Below are positions 7,183 through 15,340 of a stretch of 24,930 nucleotides of DNA, piece by piece. Position 1 is the first letter of the stretch; each line of letters begins with the position of its first letter. This DNA is from B18-G2 sp964432835 (lineage in GTDB: Archaea; Thermoplasmatota; E2; DHVEG-1; B18-G2): positions 1 to 24,930 of the forward strand of contig CAYSPA010000006.1 of the NCBI GenBank assembly GCA_964432835.1. Direction: 5' to 3'. The position numbers were made by a program, and so were the translations under genes. The notes under the pieces are model-generated. The model was not told where the DNA came from. It made no database searches and was given only the letters and a program-made list of their open reading frames with translations.

Positions 7183-7473
7183 TCTCATATCGATGTCCTT
7201 TTCATCGGAAAATGTCCTTTCCATCTCGTTCAGTATTTGCTCAACGGTGTGTTTCCCATCACACAGTTTCCAGACGAGAGAACCCTTTTCATCCAGATTT
7301 ACGGTGAACTCAGGATCTTTACCCAGCATTCTGCAGAACCTTTTTCCTATCTTGCTTTTGAATTTGGGCACAATTATCCTGACCCTGTCCCCCTCCTCGA
7401 ACCAGATGAATTCTTTTCTCACGGGTTTTAATTTGAGAAATTCTTCTCTTGTATACTTACGCCTTTTTGCCAA
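7132..7473 (-). CDS. PqqD-like peptide-binding domain protein
   Basis: This 113-residue protein fits the PqqD fold. It has a basic N-terminus, then FTVNLDEKGSLVWKLCDG (about 56-73), the helix KHTVEQILNEMER and a C-terminal winged-helix-like end, MKKLGYVTY. PqqD domains bind substrate peptides and hand them to radical SAM or other modifying enzymes, but no such enzyme is in the window. The start is a TTG at 7473 preceded by GGGAG. It lies within the last codons of the OPT transporter gene, overlapping it by 17 nt, so translation is probably coupled. Its 3' end overlaps dph6 by 51 nt in the opposite direction. The fold call is fairly firm and the function is unknown. Confidence 0.75.
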   Translation of the reverse strand: MAKRRKYTREEFLKLKPVRKEFIWFEEGDRVRIIVPKFKSKIGKRFCRMLGKDPEFTVNLDEKGSLVWKLCDGKHTVEQILNEMERTFSDEKDIDMRLFLFLYNMKKLGYVTY

Positions 7474-9442
7474 GTATCTCCCTCAAAGGTATATAGAATA
7501 GCAGAGCACCTAAATAAATCCATGCCAGAAGCCCTGGCCACCATGGTTCCTGACCAGCCGGGAATACGTTGAGATGAAGACCCGCTATTATGAGGGCTGC
7601 AGAGCCCACGCCCATCAGCGCCTCTCCCGCAACATATCCTGCGCTCAGAAGGAGACCGGTTCTTATTGCCTTCTCCTTTGGTTTTATTCCGGTCTGTTTT
7701 ATCGCAAGTTCCCAGTCACTTATCTCCTCTTCCTCTGCACTACCGAATCTCTTGGCTATAACTCTATCGGTTACATATCTGATTATTCCTCCACAGAAGA
7801 TGGATACCGATATGGTGAACGGAAGGTATATACCTATGGCAACGGGCAGGATGGGTATATTCATTAGAATCAATGCGAATGCCAGAACCGCTCCAACCAC
7901 CACGTATAGCCATACCATCTGTCCCGTAAGTATACCCTTGGCGATTCCCCCCATCAGGAACGCCTGCGGCGCGGGAAGGTCTTTGCTACCTATGTGGAAA
8001 GCGGAATCCAGCATCTGAACGACGCCCGCTATAACGGGTGCAGCTACCACCACTCCTATTATCTCCATCAGCTGCTGTCTCCATGGCGTGGCTCCAACCA
8101 TCTGTCCACATGCAAGGGATTGCAGAACATCTCCGGATATCGCCGCTCCACAGCAAATAACAGCAGCAATGAGTATGGCTATGGCCACTCCCTCCGAACC
8201 GAGACCGAATGCCAAAAGAATCAAACTGGTTATGAGCAGTACAGAAACGGTGACACCGGAAATGGGATTGTTGGATGAACCGACGAGACCAGCCATGTAA
8301 CCCGCGATTGCGCTCGCCACGAAGGCGAAGATCACCGCATAGATGGCCATGATACCCGAGAGAGCATACATCTGGGTAACTATCGAGTAGACGATAAAAA
8401 CGGGAATCACCATAGCGCCTATGAGCAAGAAGACCGTCTTCATGTTCAGATCGGTGTCTGTTCTTTTCTTTGCCTCACTCTTGACTCCAGCCTTCATGCC
8501 GTAGATGGCTTCCTTTATACCCGCAACGAGGTTGGACCTGAGTTTCCATATTGTCCAGAGACCGCCGACGAGCATGGCTCCAACGCCTATGTATCTTATT
8601 TGGTTACTCCATATGTAGTACACTCCATCCAGGGGATCGGTTATGGTTGCAGGCCAGCCACCCATCAGTACGGCGACAGGAAGTATAATAACCCACCCAA
8701 GTAACCCTCCAACGAGAACATAGGATGCTATCTGAGGACCTATAATCCATCCAACGGCGAGCAGAGCGGGGGATGTCGCAAGCCCTCCGTACATCCATGC
8801 CTCCTTTTCCAACCCTCCGATGTTGTATTTTCCGATGCTCGTTACACCCTCGATCATCCCCTTGAATATCTTGAGAGAAACCTGCCCAAATTTGAATAGA
8901 CCCGCAAGGATTGCTCCAAGCAGAAGCCAGCCGGCGCTGACTGCTGAATCCTTACTTCTTGTCCTTTTCCCGGCACCGACCGTTGTGGTGAGAACAGCAG
9001 CTACCGCAACTCCCTCGGGAAAGGGAAGGTCCGTTTTGACCACGAGCGCTCTCCTGAGGGGAACCATCCATAGTACACCAAGTACACCTCCGACCATAGC
9101 TATGAGCGCCGTTTCGAGGTAATGTATGGATTGCCATTCTCCGAGAATTACGAGGGCGGGAATGGTGAATATAACACCAGCCGCAAGAGCCTCTCCAGAT
9201 GCGGCGCCCATCATGGCGAGATTAACCTCTAAAATCGTACCCTTGAATGGTCTCAGGATGGCAAAAGCCATGACGGCACCGGGGATAACCGCTGAGACCG
9301 TCATGCCCGCGTAGAGTCCAAGATAGGCATTTGCTGCACTCAAAAGGACAGCGAGAATTGCACCGATTAAAACCGCTCTGAAGGTCATCTCCGGAATCGT
9401 TTGCTCGGCAGGTATAAGGGGCTTAAAGCCTTCTCGCGACAT
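7457..9442 (-). CDS. OPT-family oligopeptide transporter
   Basis: This 661-residue polytopic membrane protein belongs to the OPT family, which imports oligopeptides or metal chelates by proton coupling. It starts MSREGFKPLIPAEQTIPEMT, the short cytoplasmic end typical of the prokaryotic branch. The first helix has LSAANAYLGLYAGMTVS and the family segment KTDLPFPEGVAVA follows (about 137-149). Around 14 or more hydrophobic segments are spread over the length, with a charged cytoplasmic loop near residues 310-330 and SSNNPISGVTVS about 390-401. The substrate is not predictable. Two AT-rich TATA-like boxes lie upstream. The 3' end overlaps the start of the PqqD-like gene, and the pair forms an operon. 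Confidence 0.92.
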   Translation of the reverse strand: MSREGFKPLIPAEQTIPEMTFRAVLIGAILAVLLSAANAYLGLYAGMTVSAVIPGAVMAFAILRPFKGTILEVNLAMMGAASGEALAAGVIFTIPALVILGEWQSIHYLETALIAMVGGVLGVLWMVPLRRALVVKTDLPFPEGVAVAAVLTTTVGAGKRTRSKDSAVSAGWLLLGAILAGLFKFGQVSLKIFKGMIEGVTSIGKYNIGGLEKEAWMYGGLATSPALLAVGWIIGPQIASYVLVGGLLGWVIILPVAVLMGGWPATITDPLDGVYYIWSNQIRYIGVGAMLVGGLWTIWKLRSNLVAGIKEAIYGMKAGVKSEAKKRTDTDLNMKTVFLLIGAMVIPVFIVYSIVTQMYALSGIMAIYAVIFAFVASAIAGYMAGLVGSSNNPISGVTVSVLLITSLILLAFGLGSEGVAIAILIAAVICCGAAISGDVLQSLACGQMVGATPWRQQLMEIIGVVVAAPVIAGVVQMLDSAFHIGSKDLPAPQAFLMGGIAKGILTGQMVWLYVVVGAVLAFALILMNIPILPVAIGIYLPFTISVSIFCGGIIRYVTDRVIAKRFGSAEEEEISDWELAIKQTGIKPKEKAIRTGLLLSAGYVAGEALMGVGSAALIIAGLHLNVFPAGQEPWWPGLLAWIYLGALLFYIPLREILGKKA

Positions 9443-9474
9443 TCTCTTACCAGTTTTAATGATAATTTTTGTCC

Positions 9475-9486
9475 CTTATAAAATTA
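9475..9486 (-). promoter_or_regulatory. TATA-like box of the OPT transporter
   Basis: On the minus strand AATTTTATAAG lies about 38 nt before the ATG at 9442, leaving a leader of roughly 14 nt. A second AT-rich candidate, TTTAAATTTTATAATGG, lies at about 9504-9520. It could be an alternative promoter or part of the terminator region of the release factor gene. Confidence 0.4.
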
Positions 9487-9549
9487 TTGGTATAAATCTG
9501 ACCATTATAAAATTTAAAGGAGAAATTCTTGATCGCTTCCTTCTACCGC

Positions 9550-10791
9550 TCATACCTCGAACCTCAGTATGCCAGCTATCCCACCGAACGTGCTCAACAG
9601 GGTGGAACCCTCCTCGCTATCTGTAGAGATGAGCTCGACCTTTGTTCCCTTCTCCCGTGCTTTTTTGGAAAGTTCCTCAACGATTTCGGATTTCTCCTTC
9701 ATCACCATGTTTCCCCCACATTTCTTGCATTTTGGCGGGTTGTTTTCCATCTTCTTCATCTCGATTGTATCGATTGTCTTTTCCTCTTCATATCCACAGG
9801 ATTCGCAGACGAGTTTAACCCTGTACCTATCAAGACCTTCCGATATAAGTAGGATATCGAGGGCTCCCATTTCAAGAGCCCTTCTCACCTCATCCTCTCC
9901 GTATATTGCGAGAGATTTTTTCTTCTTTGTTATCTCTTTGAGAAATCTTCTCATTACCCTCTTCTCCTGTGAAATCTTGAGGTCGTGCATCTTTTCCGAA
10001 ATCTTCATGACGAGTTCTCTCAAGCCGGATTCATCGGTGTAGCCGGTATCGATGATGTCGATGATCTTATTTTTTATTTCGTAGTGAAGATAATCTCCCT
10101 CAACAAAATAGTATTTGGTTGGACCGGGTCCTCCAACGAAAATTCCCTTGAGGTCTTTCTCCGATAGAAAGATTTCGCTAATCTTCTTTCCACACTTTTC
10201 AAACCATTCGTGAGCAGCTATCTCTATCAATCTTTCAAACCTTCTCTGGCTCTGCCCGCCCCTTCCGTGCTTTCCCGGTACCCTGGATGTCAGGTAATCT
10301 ATGGTCTCTATCCTTTTTCCTCTGAGAATACCGATGGTGCACTCTCTCCTATCTATCAGGAAGAGACCATAGACATCTCTCTCTGTGAGCATATCCTCCA
10401 GTGGTTGGGTGTAAAAGGAAGAATCACATCTGTAGAGAAACGATGGTACGGGAAAGGGGGGTTCTATTACGTAGGTGACCATCTCCGTCTGGTTCGCCCC
10501 CGCCGTTTTGTGACCGACAAAAAAGACGAGACCGTTCTCGGGAGGTTTCTTGAAATATTTCAATCTACTCATTATAGATTCGATGGCGGACAAAACATTT
10601 TTTCGGGTTGTTTTTGATTTAATATTGGTGGATTGCGAATACTCATTTCTCAGATAGTTCATAACCTCGGAGATTCGTCTGTTGGGCGGGATGTAAAGGG
10701 ATATCAGCTCGGTATGCTGACCCTTGCAGGATTTGATTTCATCGAGTTTCTTTTTAAATTCATACCTCTCAATATCATCGAGTTCTCTCAT
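9550..10791 (-). CDS. prf1: Peptide chain release factor aRF1
   Basis: aRF1 recognises all three stop codons and triggers peptide release on the archaeal ribosome. The 413-residue protein has the decoding motifs NIKS (56-59) and YRCDSSF (120-126, the YxCxxxF motif). GGQ is at 178-180 in GKHGRGGQSQRRFER, whose Gln acts in the peptidyl transferase centre. The C-terminal domain carries a four-Cys cluster, CESCGYEEE and CKKCGG, a zinc-ribbon-like insertion seen in some archaeal aRF1s. The ATG at 10791 has the very strong ribosome binding site GGAGGGAGTGAT upstream, which straddles the end of the aCPSF2-like gene 16 nt away. It is the last gene of the run starting with the stomatin gene. Confidence 0.97.
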   Translation of the reverse strand: MRELDDIERYEFKKKLDEIKSCKGQHTELISLYIPPNRRISEVMNYLRNEYSQSTNIKSKTTRKNVLSAIESIMSRLKYFKKPPENGLVFFVGHKTAGANQTEMVTYVIEPPFPVPSFLYRCDSSFYTQPLEDMLTERDVYGLFLIDRRECTIGILRGKRIETIDYLTSRVPGKHGRGGQSQRRFERLIEIAAHEWFEKCGKKISEIFLSEKDLKGIFVGGPGPTKYYFVEGDYLHYEIKNKIIDIIDTGYTDESGLRELVMKISEKMHDLKISQEKRVMRRFLKEITKKKKSLAIYGEDEVRRALEMGALDILLISEGLDRYRVKLVCESCGYEEEKTIDTIEMKKMENNPPKCKKCGGNMVMKEKSEIVEELSKKAREKGTKVELISTDSEEGSTLLSTFGGIAGILRFEV

Positions 10792-10798
10792 TAAAAAT

Positions 10799-10808
10799 CA
10801 CTCCCTCC
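10799..10808 (-). promoter_or_regulatory. Strong Shine-Dalgarno sequence of prf1
   Basis: The minus-strand GGAGGGAGTG lies 7 nt before the prf1 ATG and touches the stop codon of the upstream RNase gene. This is the clearest ribosome binding site in the window. It shows that this internal operon gene starts by SD pairing rather than leaderless initiation. Confidence 0.7.
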
Positions 10809-12046
10809 TACAAAGTGAAGACCTCTCCATTCTCGGGGGTTATGACATCAGCGAAATCCCTGAGGTCTTCAGCAAGAGGTCTCCTATCATCACTGTGGAA
10901 GAGTACTATCTTCTCCGGTGAGCAACCCTTTGCGAACTCGACCAGTTGAGAGTGTCCAGCATGGGCCGAGAAGTCGAAGTAATAAACCCGACACTCTACC
11001 TTCTGACTGACCCCATAGAAACTGATACTGCCCTTATCGAGGAGTTGTCTTCCATTTGTTCCCTCCACCTGATAGCCCGTCAGGAGAATGGCGCTCCTTG
11101 GGTCTCTCCTCAGCTTCTCTATATACCATAGCACCGGGCCGCCATCCAGCATACCGCTCGTCGTAAGTATCACCTCTCCTTTGAGAGCGTGTTTCCTCTG
11201 CTGAGGGTTTCTGACGAATTTCACTCTCGATAATGCTTTCCTCAGTTCCTTCTCGGATCTCAGGTACATGGGATGCTTCAAGAATATCTTGGAAATCTTT
11301 TCACCCATACCATCCATCCATACATCGAATCCCGATCTGCTCAGCACCATCGCTATTTCCTGGGACCTTGATACCGCAAATACGGGAACGATTGCCACTC
11401 CTCCCTTGCTGACTATATCCTCGATGGTATCTATAAATTCTCTCTCCAAACTCTTCCTTTCGGGATGGTCTCTTCCAGAATATGTTCCCTCGAGGAAAAG
11501 TATATCGCATTTCACGGGTTTTGTTCCATGCAGTAATCGGGTGTTGATGGTATTTATATCTCCGCTGAAAAGTATGCTCTTTGAACCGTTCCCTATCTCG
11601 AACATCAGAGAGCCAGGTATGTGTCCCGCAGGATATGCCTTCAATTCGAAATCTCCAATTGGTCTGGTCTCAAATGGATTGATTGGGATGACTCTATAGT
11701 ATGTCTCCTTTATGTCGTTTTTATCATACGGGTATGCATATCCTTCCGCCCTCGCTACTTTTAGGGAATCTATATACAGAATCTTGCTGATCTCTCTGGT
11801 TAAGTCGGTCGTCCATATTGGGGCATCCTGTTCCCTCACGAGGTAGGGAAACATCCCGGAATGGTCAAGATGGGCGTGACTCAAAAGAGCTATATCCACG
11901 GGCGGAGCGGGCATTGGATATGATGGGGGATTGGATGGGGATATGCCATAATCGAGAAGTAACCTGGTATCGCCTATCTCTAAAACCAGACCGAGTTTTC
12001 CCACTTCGCTTCCTCCGCCGAGGAAGTACGCCTTGATGTCGTTCAT
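10808..12046 (-). CDS. Beta-CASP metallo-beta-lactamase ribonuclease (aCPSF2-like)
   Basis: This zinc-dependent RNase belongs to the archaeal CPSF-related family, which processes or degrades RNA, often 5' to 3'. From the ATG at 12046 it is 412 residues. A GTG two codons upstream (12052) is an alternative. It has the metal-binding SHAHLDHSG (about 56-64) and the later metal ligands GHIPGS and FSGDIN. The beta-CASP motifs are visible in LEGTYSGRDHPER, VPVFAVSRSQEI and DFSAHAGHSQL. It starts directly with the lactamase domain and lacks the N-terminal KH domains of aCPSF1 (FttA), so it fits aCPSF2. It follows NfeD closely. A TATA-like box over the NfeD stop may give it its own leaderless transcript, and prf1 follows after 16 nt. 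Confidence 0.93.
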   Translation of the reverse strand: MNDIKAYFLGGGSEVGKLGLVLEIGDTRLLLDYGISPSNPPSYPMPAPPVDIALLSHAHLDHSGMFPYLVREQDAPIWTTDLTREISKILYIDSLKVARAEGYAYPYDKNDIKETYYRVIPINPFETRPIGDFELKAYPAGHIPGSLMFEIGNGSKSILFSGDINTINTRLLHGTKPVKCDILFLEGTYSGRDHPERKSLEREFIDTIEDIVSKGGVAIVPVFAVSRSQEIAMVLSRSGFDVWMDGMGEKISKIFLKHPMYLRSEKELRKALSRVKFVRNPQQRKHALKGEVILTTSGMLDGGPVLWYIEKLRRDPRSAILLTGYQVEGTNGRQLLDKGSISFYGVSQKVECRVYYFDFSAHAGHSQLVEFAKGCSPEKIVLFHSDDRRPLAEDLRDFADVITPENGEVFTL

Positions 12047-12074
12047 TCTCACGGGTGTAATCGCGGGTGGTAGA

Positions 12075-13391
12075 TTAATTTTTGCCCTCTCCCTTTTTAA
12101 TGGACACTACCAATAAATTACCATACCTTTTCTCTATTATAACCTTTTCTCTTGGAGGTATCCTTCCCTCTCTGGATTTTGCCAGCCAGTACTCACCCTT
12201 ATACTTTACGAATCCCGCTCTGTTCGGCGTAATTTCTTCAAGAGTTTCCGCCTCCTCACCTTCGATGAGACCAACCTGTGGCTTCTTCACCCCCACCCGA
12301 ATAACCTTGTAGAGAACGAAGAAAAAGAAACCAGCGATGAGAATGGATGGAACTATACCGAAGACGAGAAGAAGAGTTTGATAGTCCATCGTTATGAGCC
12401 AGTTTCTCGTTGGATAAGATGGCACGAGAAAGATGGATGCCAGGATTATGCAGATTATTCCACCTATCCCTATCACGCCAAATCCCGGTGTTACGTACAG
12501 TTCGATGACCAACATGATTATACCAACTATAATGAGAATGATAGCGGGATAGTAGAGAGAGAAGTTCATGCCGAATAGGGCGAGAATTATCGCTATAACT
12601 CCAAAAACCTCCGCACCATATCCGGGAGTTTTTATTCCAATGAGAATGGAGAATATGCCGAATATGAAAAGGAGGGATGATATGACCGGGTCCGTCAGGA
12701 GGGCGAGAACATGGTACTTGAGGGAGGGTGTATGATAGACGATGGTCGCATTCTTTGTATTCAAAGTTCTACCGCTCGCTTTCATACCATCCACTTCATC
12801 GAGAAGCTCTTTAACGCTATCGGCAACGACCTCTATAACTCCAAGCCTCAGAGCGTCCGTGGCGTTGATGTTTTTGTTTTCCGTCACAAATTTCTCTGCA
12901 ATGGTGGAGTTTCTACCATACATCTCTGCCAGGTTTCTGATCCTCTCTTTCAGGGCATTTATGTGCTTGGAATCGTTCACGAGTCTGTATCCAGAAGGAG
13001 TTATCTCCACGGGCTGACAAGAGCCTATAACGCTGTGATGACCCATTCCGGTAATTGGGCATGCCATCAGTATGTATGTACCCGCGGACCATGCCCTCTC
13101 TCCCTTCGGAACATATCCTATGAATGGGATGTCGCTTCCGATGATGAGTTTTATTATCTCCTCGGTTTCATCCAGCCCGCCGCCGGGCGTGTTGAGTCTG
13201 AGAACTATTGCTTCGGCGTGTACGGATTCGGCGTGCTCTATACCCTCCTTAACGAGCTGTACGGTAGCCTTGTTTATGGCGCCATCTATATCCAGAACGA
13301 TCACTTTTTCATCGATCGCCTCGGTCGCGTTGGCAAATAAAAAGAAAAGTAGCAGAGATATCTGGATCAGGTAGATGATGTTTTTACTCAT
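12075..13391 (-). CDS. NfeD family membrane-bound serine protease (ClpP-class)
   Basis: This 438-residue protein is a long-form NfeD, similar in layout to the Pyrococcus protease PH1510 that cleaves the C-terminus of its stomatin partner. It has an N-terminal signal or anchor (about 5-22) and a ClpP-like domain with RLNTPGGGLDE. The likely nucleophile is S102 in AWSAGTYILM and the likely general base K142 in SKHINALKERI. Four or five membrane helices lie between about 225 and 375. The C-terminal OB-fold NfeD domain (about 380-438) begins near KKPQVGLIEGEEAETLEE. The ATG overlaps the upstream stomatin stop as ATGA. The pairing with SPFH is the classic arrangement and supports a role in membrane protein quality control. 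Confidence 0.95.
   Translation of the reverse strand: MSKNIIYLIQISLLLFFLFANATEAIDEKVIVLDIDGAINKATVQLVKEGIEHAESVHAEAIVLRLNTPGGGLDETEEIIKLIIGSDIPFIGYVPKGERAWSAGTYILMACPITGMGHHSVIGSCQPVEITPSGYRLVNDSKHINALKERIRNLAEMYGRNSTIAEKFVTENKNINATDALRLGVIEVVADSVKELLDEVDGMKASGRTLNTKNATIVYHTPSLKYHVLALLTDPVISSLLFIFGIFSILIGIKTPGYGAEVFGVIAIILALFGMNFSLYYPAIILIIVGIIMLVIELYVTPGFGVIGIGGIICIILASIFLVPSYPTRNWLITMDYQTLLLVFGIVPSILIAGFFFFVLYKVIRVGVKKPQVGLIEGEEAETLEEITPNRAGFVKYKGEYWLAKSREGRIPPREKVIIEKRYGNLLVVSIKKGEGKN
12076..12085 (-). promoter_or_regulatory. Possible internal TATA box for the aCPSF2-like gene
   Basis: The minus-strand AAAAATTAAT overlaps the NfeD stop codon and lies about 30 nt before the RNase start at 12052 or 12046. 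No Shine-Dalgarno sequence is visible there, so an internal leaderless promoter is plausible. That would let the RNase and aRF1 genes be expressed apart from SPFH/NfeD. Confidence 0.35.
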
Positions 13392-14155
13392 TTTTTCGTC
13401 TTTTTGATCATCGCCTGCGTGAGTCCAGCGATAGTTCCCATCTCTCCACCTGGAACAACTATCAGGTTCTTTTCTCTCGCTATCTCCGCCAAGGTTTGCA
13501 GTTCCCTCAATCTGAGCGCCGCGGGAACTTTTTCGTAGAACTTCGCAGCTTCGGCCATCCTCTTGGATGCCTGATACTCTCCCTCCGCCATGATAACTCT
13601 CGATCTCCTCTCCCTCTCAGCCTCCGCCTGTTTTGCAAGGGCTCTGAGCATCTGTTCGGGTATGACGACATCTCTTATCGTCACCCTTGTAACCTTTATT
13701 CCCCATGCATCGGTTCCGGCATCCAGTATGGACTGTATCTTTTTGTTGAGTTCTTCTCTGTTCTGAAGAAGGTAATCCAGGTCAACTTCTCCAAGAACAT
13801 CTCTAAGGGTTGTCTGAGCGAGAAGGTCTGTCGCCAGATCGTATCTCTGCACCTGAACGACCGCCTTATCGGGATCGATGATTTTGTAGTACACGACCGC
13901 ATCGACATCTATGGTCACATTGTCCTTTGTCACAACTCTCTGCTTCGGAACATCCCTGACCCTTTCCCTCAGATCGATCTTCAGAAATCTATCCACCACG
14001 GGTATTACAAAAACCAGACCCGGTCCTTTCACTCCCAGCAATCTACCCAATCTGAATACGACGATCCTCTGGTACTCTGGCAGTATCTTTATTGCGGACG
14101 CCAGCAGTAGAAGAAGAAACAGCACCACCACTATGATTATGGCCAGCCATGTCAT
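13388..14155 (-). CDS. SPFH/band 7 domain protein, stomatin-like
   Basis: This 255-residue stomatin-type protein has one N-terminal membrane segment (about 3-20) followed by the SPFH domain. Typical segments are LPEYQRIVVFRLGRLLG, KGPGLVFVIPVVDR, TKDNVTIDVDAVVYY, LAQTTLRDVLGEVDLDYLL and RDVVIPEQMLRALAKQAEAER. The C-terminal coiled coil is rich in Glu, Arg and Ala and runs to about 225. The hydrophobic end IVVPGGEMGTIAGL resembles the region cut by the partner protease in Pyrococcus. The ATG follows GGTGGTGATC, which pairs with the end of archaeal 16S rRNA. It is the first gene of the SPFH-NfeD-aCPSF2-aRF1 run and diverges from the sulfotransferase gene. Confidence 0.95.
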   Translation of the reverse strand: MTWLAIIIVVVLFLLLLLASAIKILPEYQRIVVFRLGRLLGVKGPGLVFVIPVVDRFLKIDLRERVRDVPKQRVVTKDNVTIDVDAVVYYKIIDPDKAVVQVQRYDLATDLLAQTTLRDVLGEVDLDYLLQNREELNKKIQSILDAGTDAWGIKVTRVTIRDVVIPEQMLRALAKQAEAERERRSRVIMAEGEYQASKRMAEAAKFYEKVPAALRLRELQTLAEIAREKNLIVVPGGEMGTIAGLTQAMIKKTKK

Positions 14156-14185
14156 TCAGATCACCACCCACTAAAAAGTGAAGGG

Positions 14186-14198
14186 TTTATTAAGATTT
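14186..14198. promoter_or_regulatory. Divergent TATA-like boxes between stomatin and sulfotransferase genes
   Basis: On the plus strand TTTATTAA (14186-14193) is about 26 nt before the sulfotransferase ATG, consistent with a leaderless transcript. On the minus strand CTTAATAAAC (about 14187-14196) is about 37 nt before the stomatin ATG, leaving a short leader with the SD sequence. The same AT-rich element may serve both directions. Confidence 0.4.
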
Positions 14199-14215
14199 TT
14201 TCCTTATCTGAAAGC

Positions 14216-15340
14216 ATGGTGAAACTGGATTTCGATAAATCTTTCTACCTAAACCCCAGGATGCAACCCCTCGGAGGTTCGACCTTGACCAACATCCTGC
14301 GCCTTCTCGCATGGAATGGATTTCGCGTGGACTGGAGGTTCATACCGAGGCTTCTTTACGTTATGACGTTATCGTCTTTCTTCTTTCCAGTAAGATTTTA
14401 TGAGAATTTGAAGTTCAGCAAAAAGATTGGAAATACCAAGATACCGCAGATAATTTGCATAGTCGGTCACTTCAGGAGCGGGACGACCTTTTTGCACTAT
14501 CTGCTCGGTCAGGATAGAAAGCTCTCGTTCGTTTCAACGAGGGAGACGATGACTCCCTCCATGATGATCGTCTTCGATAAACTACTGGATAAAGTGGTTC
14601 AGCAGCATCTTCCCTCAAAGAGACCGATGGATGACCTGGAGATGGAAACGAAGTTACCGTATGAAGATGAATATGCGATCGCAAATCTCTGTCCATACTC
14701 TTTCTATCACGGGTGGTATTTTCCGAAGAACATCTATCACTATTTCAGGAAATACGTGCTGTTTGATGGGGTTGGTGAGGAAATAAAGGAAAAATGGAAG
14801 AAGACATACAGATACGTGATGAAAAAGGTGGCATACAAGTATGGAGGAAAACCCATTCTCCTGAAAAGCCCGGTTAACACCGGAAGAATAAAACTCCTCA
14901 TGGAAACCTTTCCCGAAATAAAGTTTATCCATATTTACAGAAATCCGTATCACGTGTACCTCTCAACGTGGAGGCTCTACAGAAGCATAATACCGATCTT
15001 TTCCTTACAGAGGGTTGATGTGGAATTTTTAGACGGGTTTATCATAGATTTTTACCGCGAGCTCTACAAAAAATACCTCGATGAGAAGAGATATATAGAC
15101 GAGAAAAATCTCATTGAATTCAAGTACGAGGATTTTGTTAAAGAGCCCCTGAAAATTCTCCATGAGATTTACGATAAATTCGGTTTCGACTGGTTTGATG
15201 AAGCAAAAATACATTTCGAAAAATACCTGGAGAAACACAAGAACTACAAAACCCATCGGTATAGAATAGATGATGAGCTGAGGGAGAAGATAGGTAAAGA
15301 ATGGGAGTTCGCCTTCAAAGAGTTCGGCTATGGGATTTAG
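14216..15340 (+). CDS. Sulfotransferase family protein (PAPS-dependent type)
   Basis: This 374-residue protein has the two nucleotide-binding motifs of the sulfotransferase superfamily. The 5'-phosphosulfate loop is GHFRSGTTFLHYLL (85-98) and the 3'-phosphate motif is FIHIYRNPYHVYLSTWR (about 238-254), with ILLKSPVNTGR between them. These enzymes transfer sulfate from PAPS to hydroxyls or amines of carbohydrates, lipids or proteins. The N-terminal segment includes a hydrophobic patch (about 46-58) that could tie it to the membrane. The family is uncommon in archaea. Possible targets are glycolipids or surface glycans, but no PAPS-forming gene or glycosyltransferase is adjacent. It is monocistronic, leaderless by promoter spacing, and its stop overlaps the stop of the convergent serS. 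Confidence 0.85.
   Translation: MVKLDFDKSFYLNPRMQPLGGSTLTNILRLLAWNGFRVDWRFIPRLLYVMTLSSFFFPVRFYENLKFSKKIGNTKIPQIICIVGHFRSGTTFLHYLLGQDRKLSFVSTRETMTPSMMIVFDKLLDKVVQQHLPSKRPMDDLEMETKLPYEDEYAIANLCPYSFYHGWYFPKNIYHYFRKYVLFDGVGEEIKEKWKKTYRYVMKKVAYKYGGKPILLKSPVNTGRIKLLMETFPEIKFIHIYRNPYHVYLSTWRLYRSIIPIFSLQRVDVEFLDGFIIDFYRELYKKYLDEKRYIDEKNLIEFKYEDFVKEPLKILHEIYDKFGFDWFDEAKIHFEKYLEKHKNYKTHRYRIDDELREKIGKEWEFAFKEFGYGI

Noticed and set aside
7574..8300. Plus-strand ORFs inside the OPT transporter gene
   Set aside because: They lie opposite a polytopic membrane protein with family motifs. Their Ser/Pro/Thr-rich translation is the mirror of hydrophobic helices.
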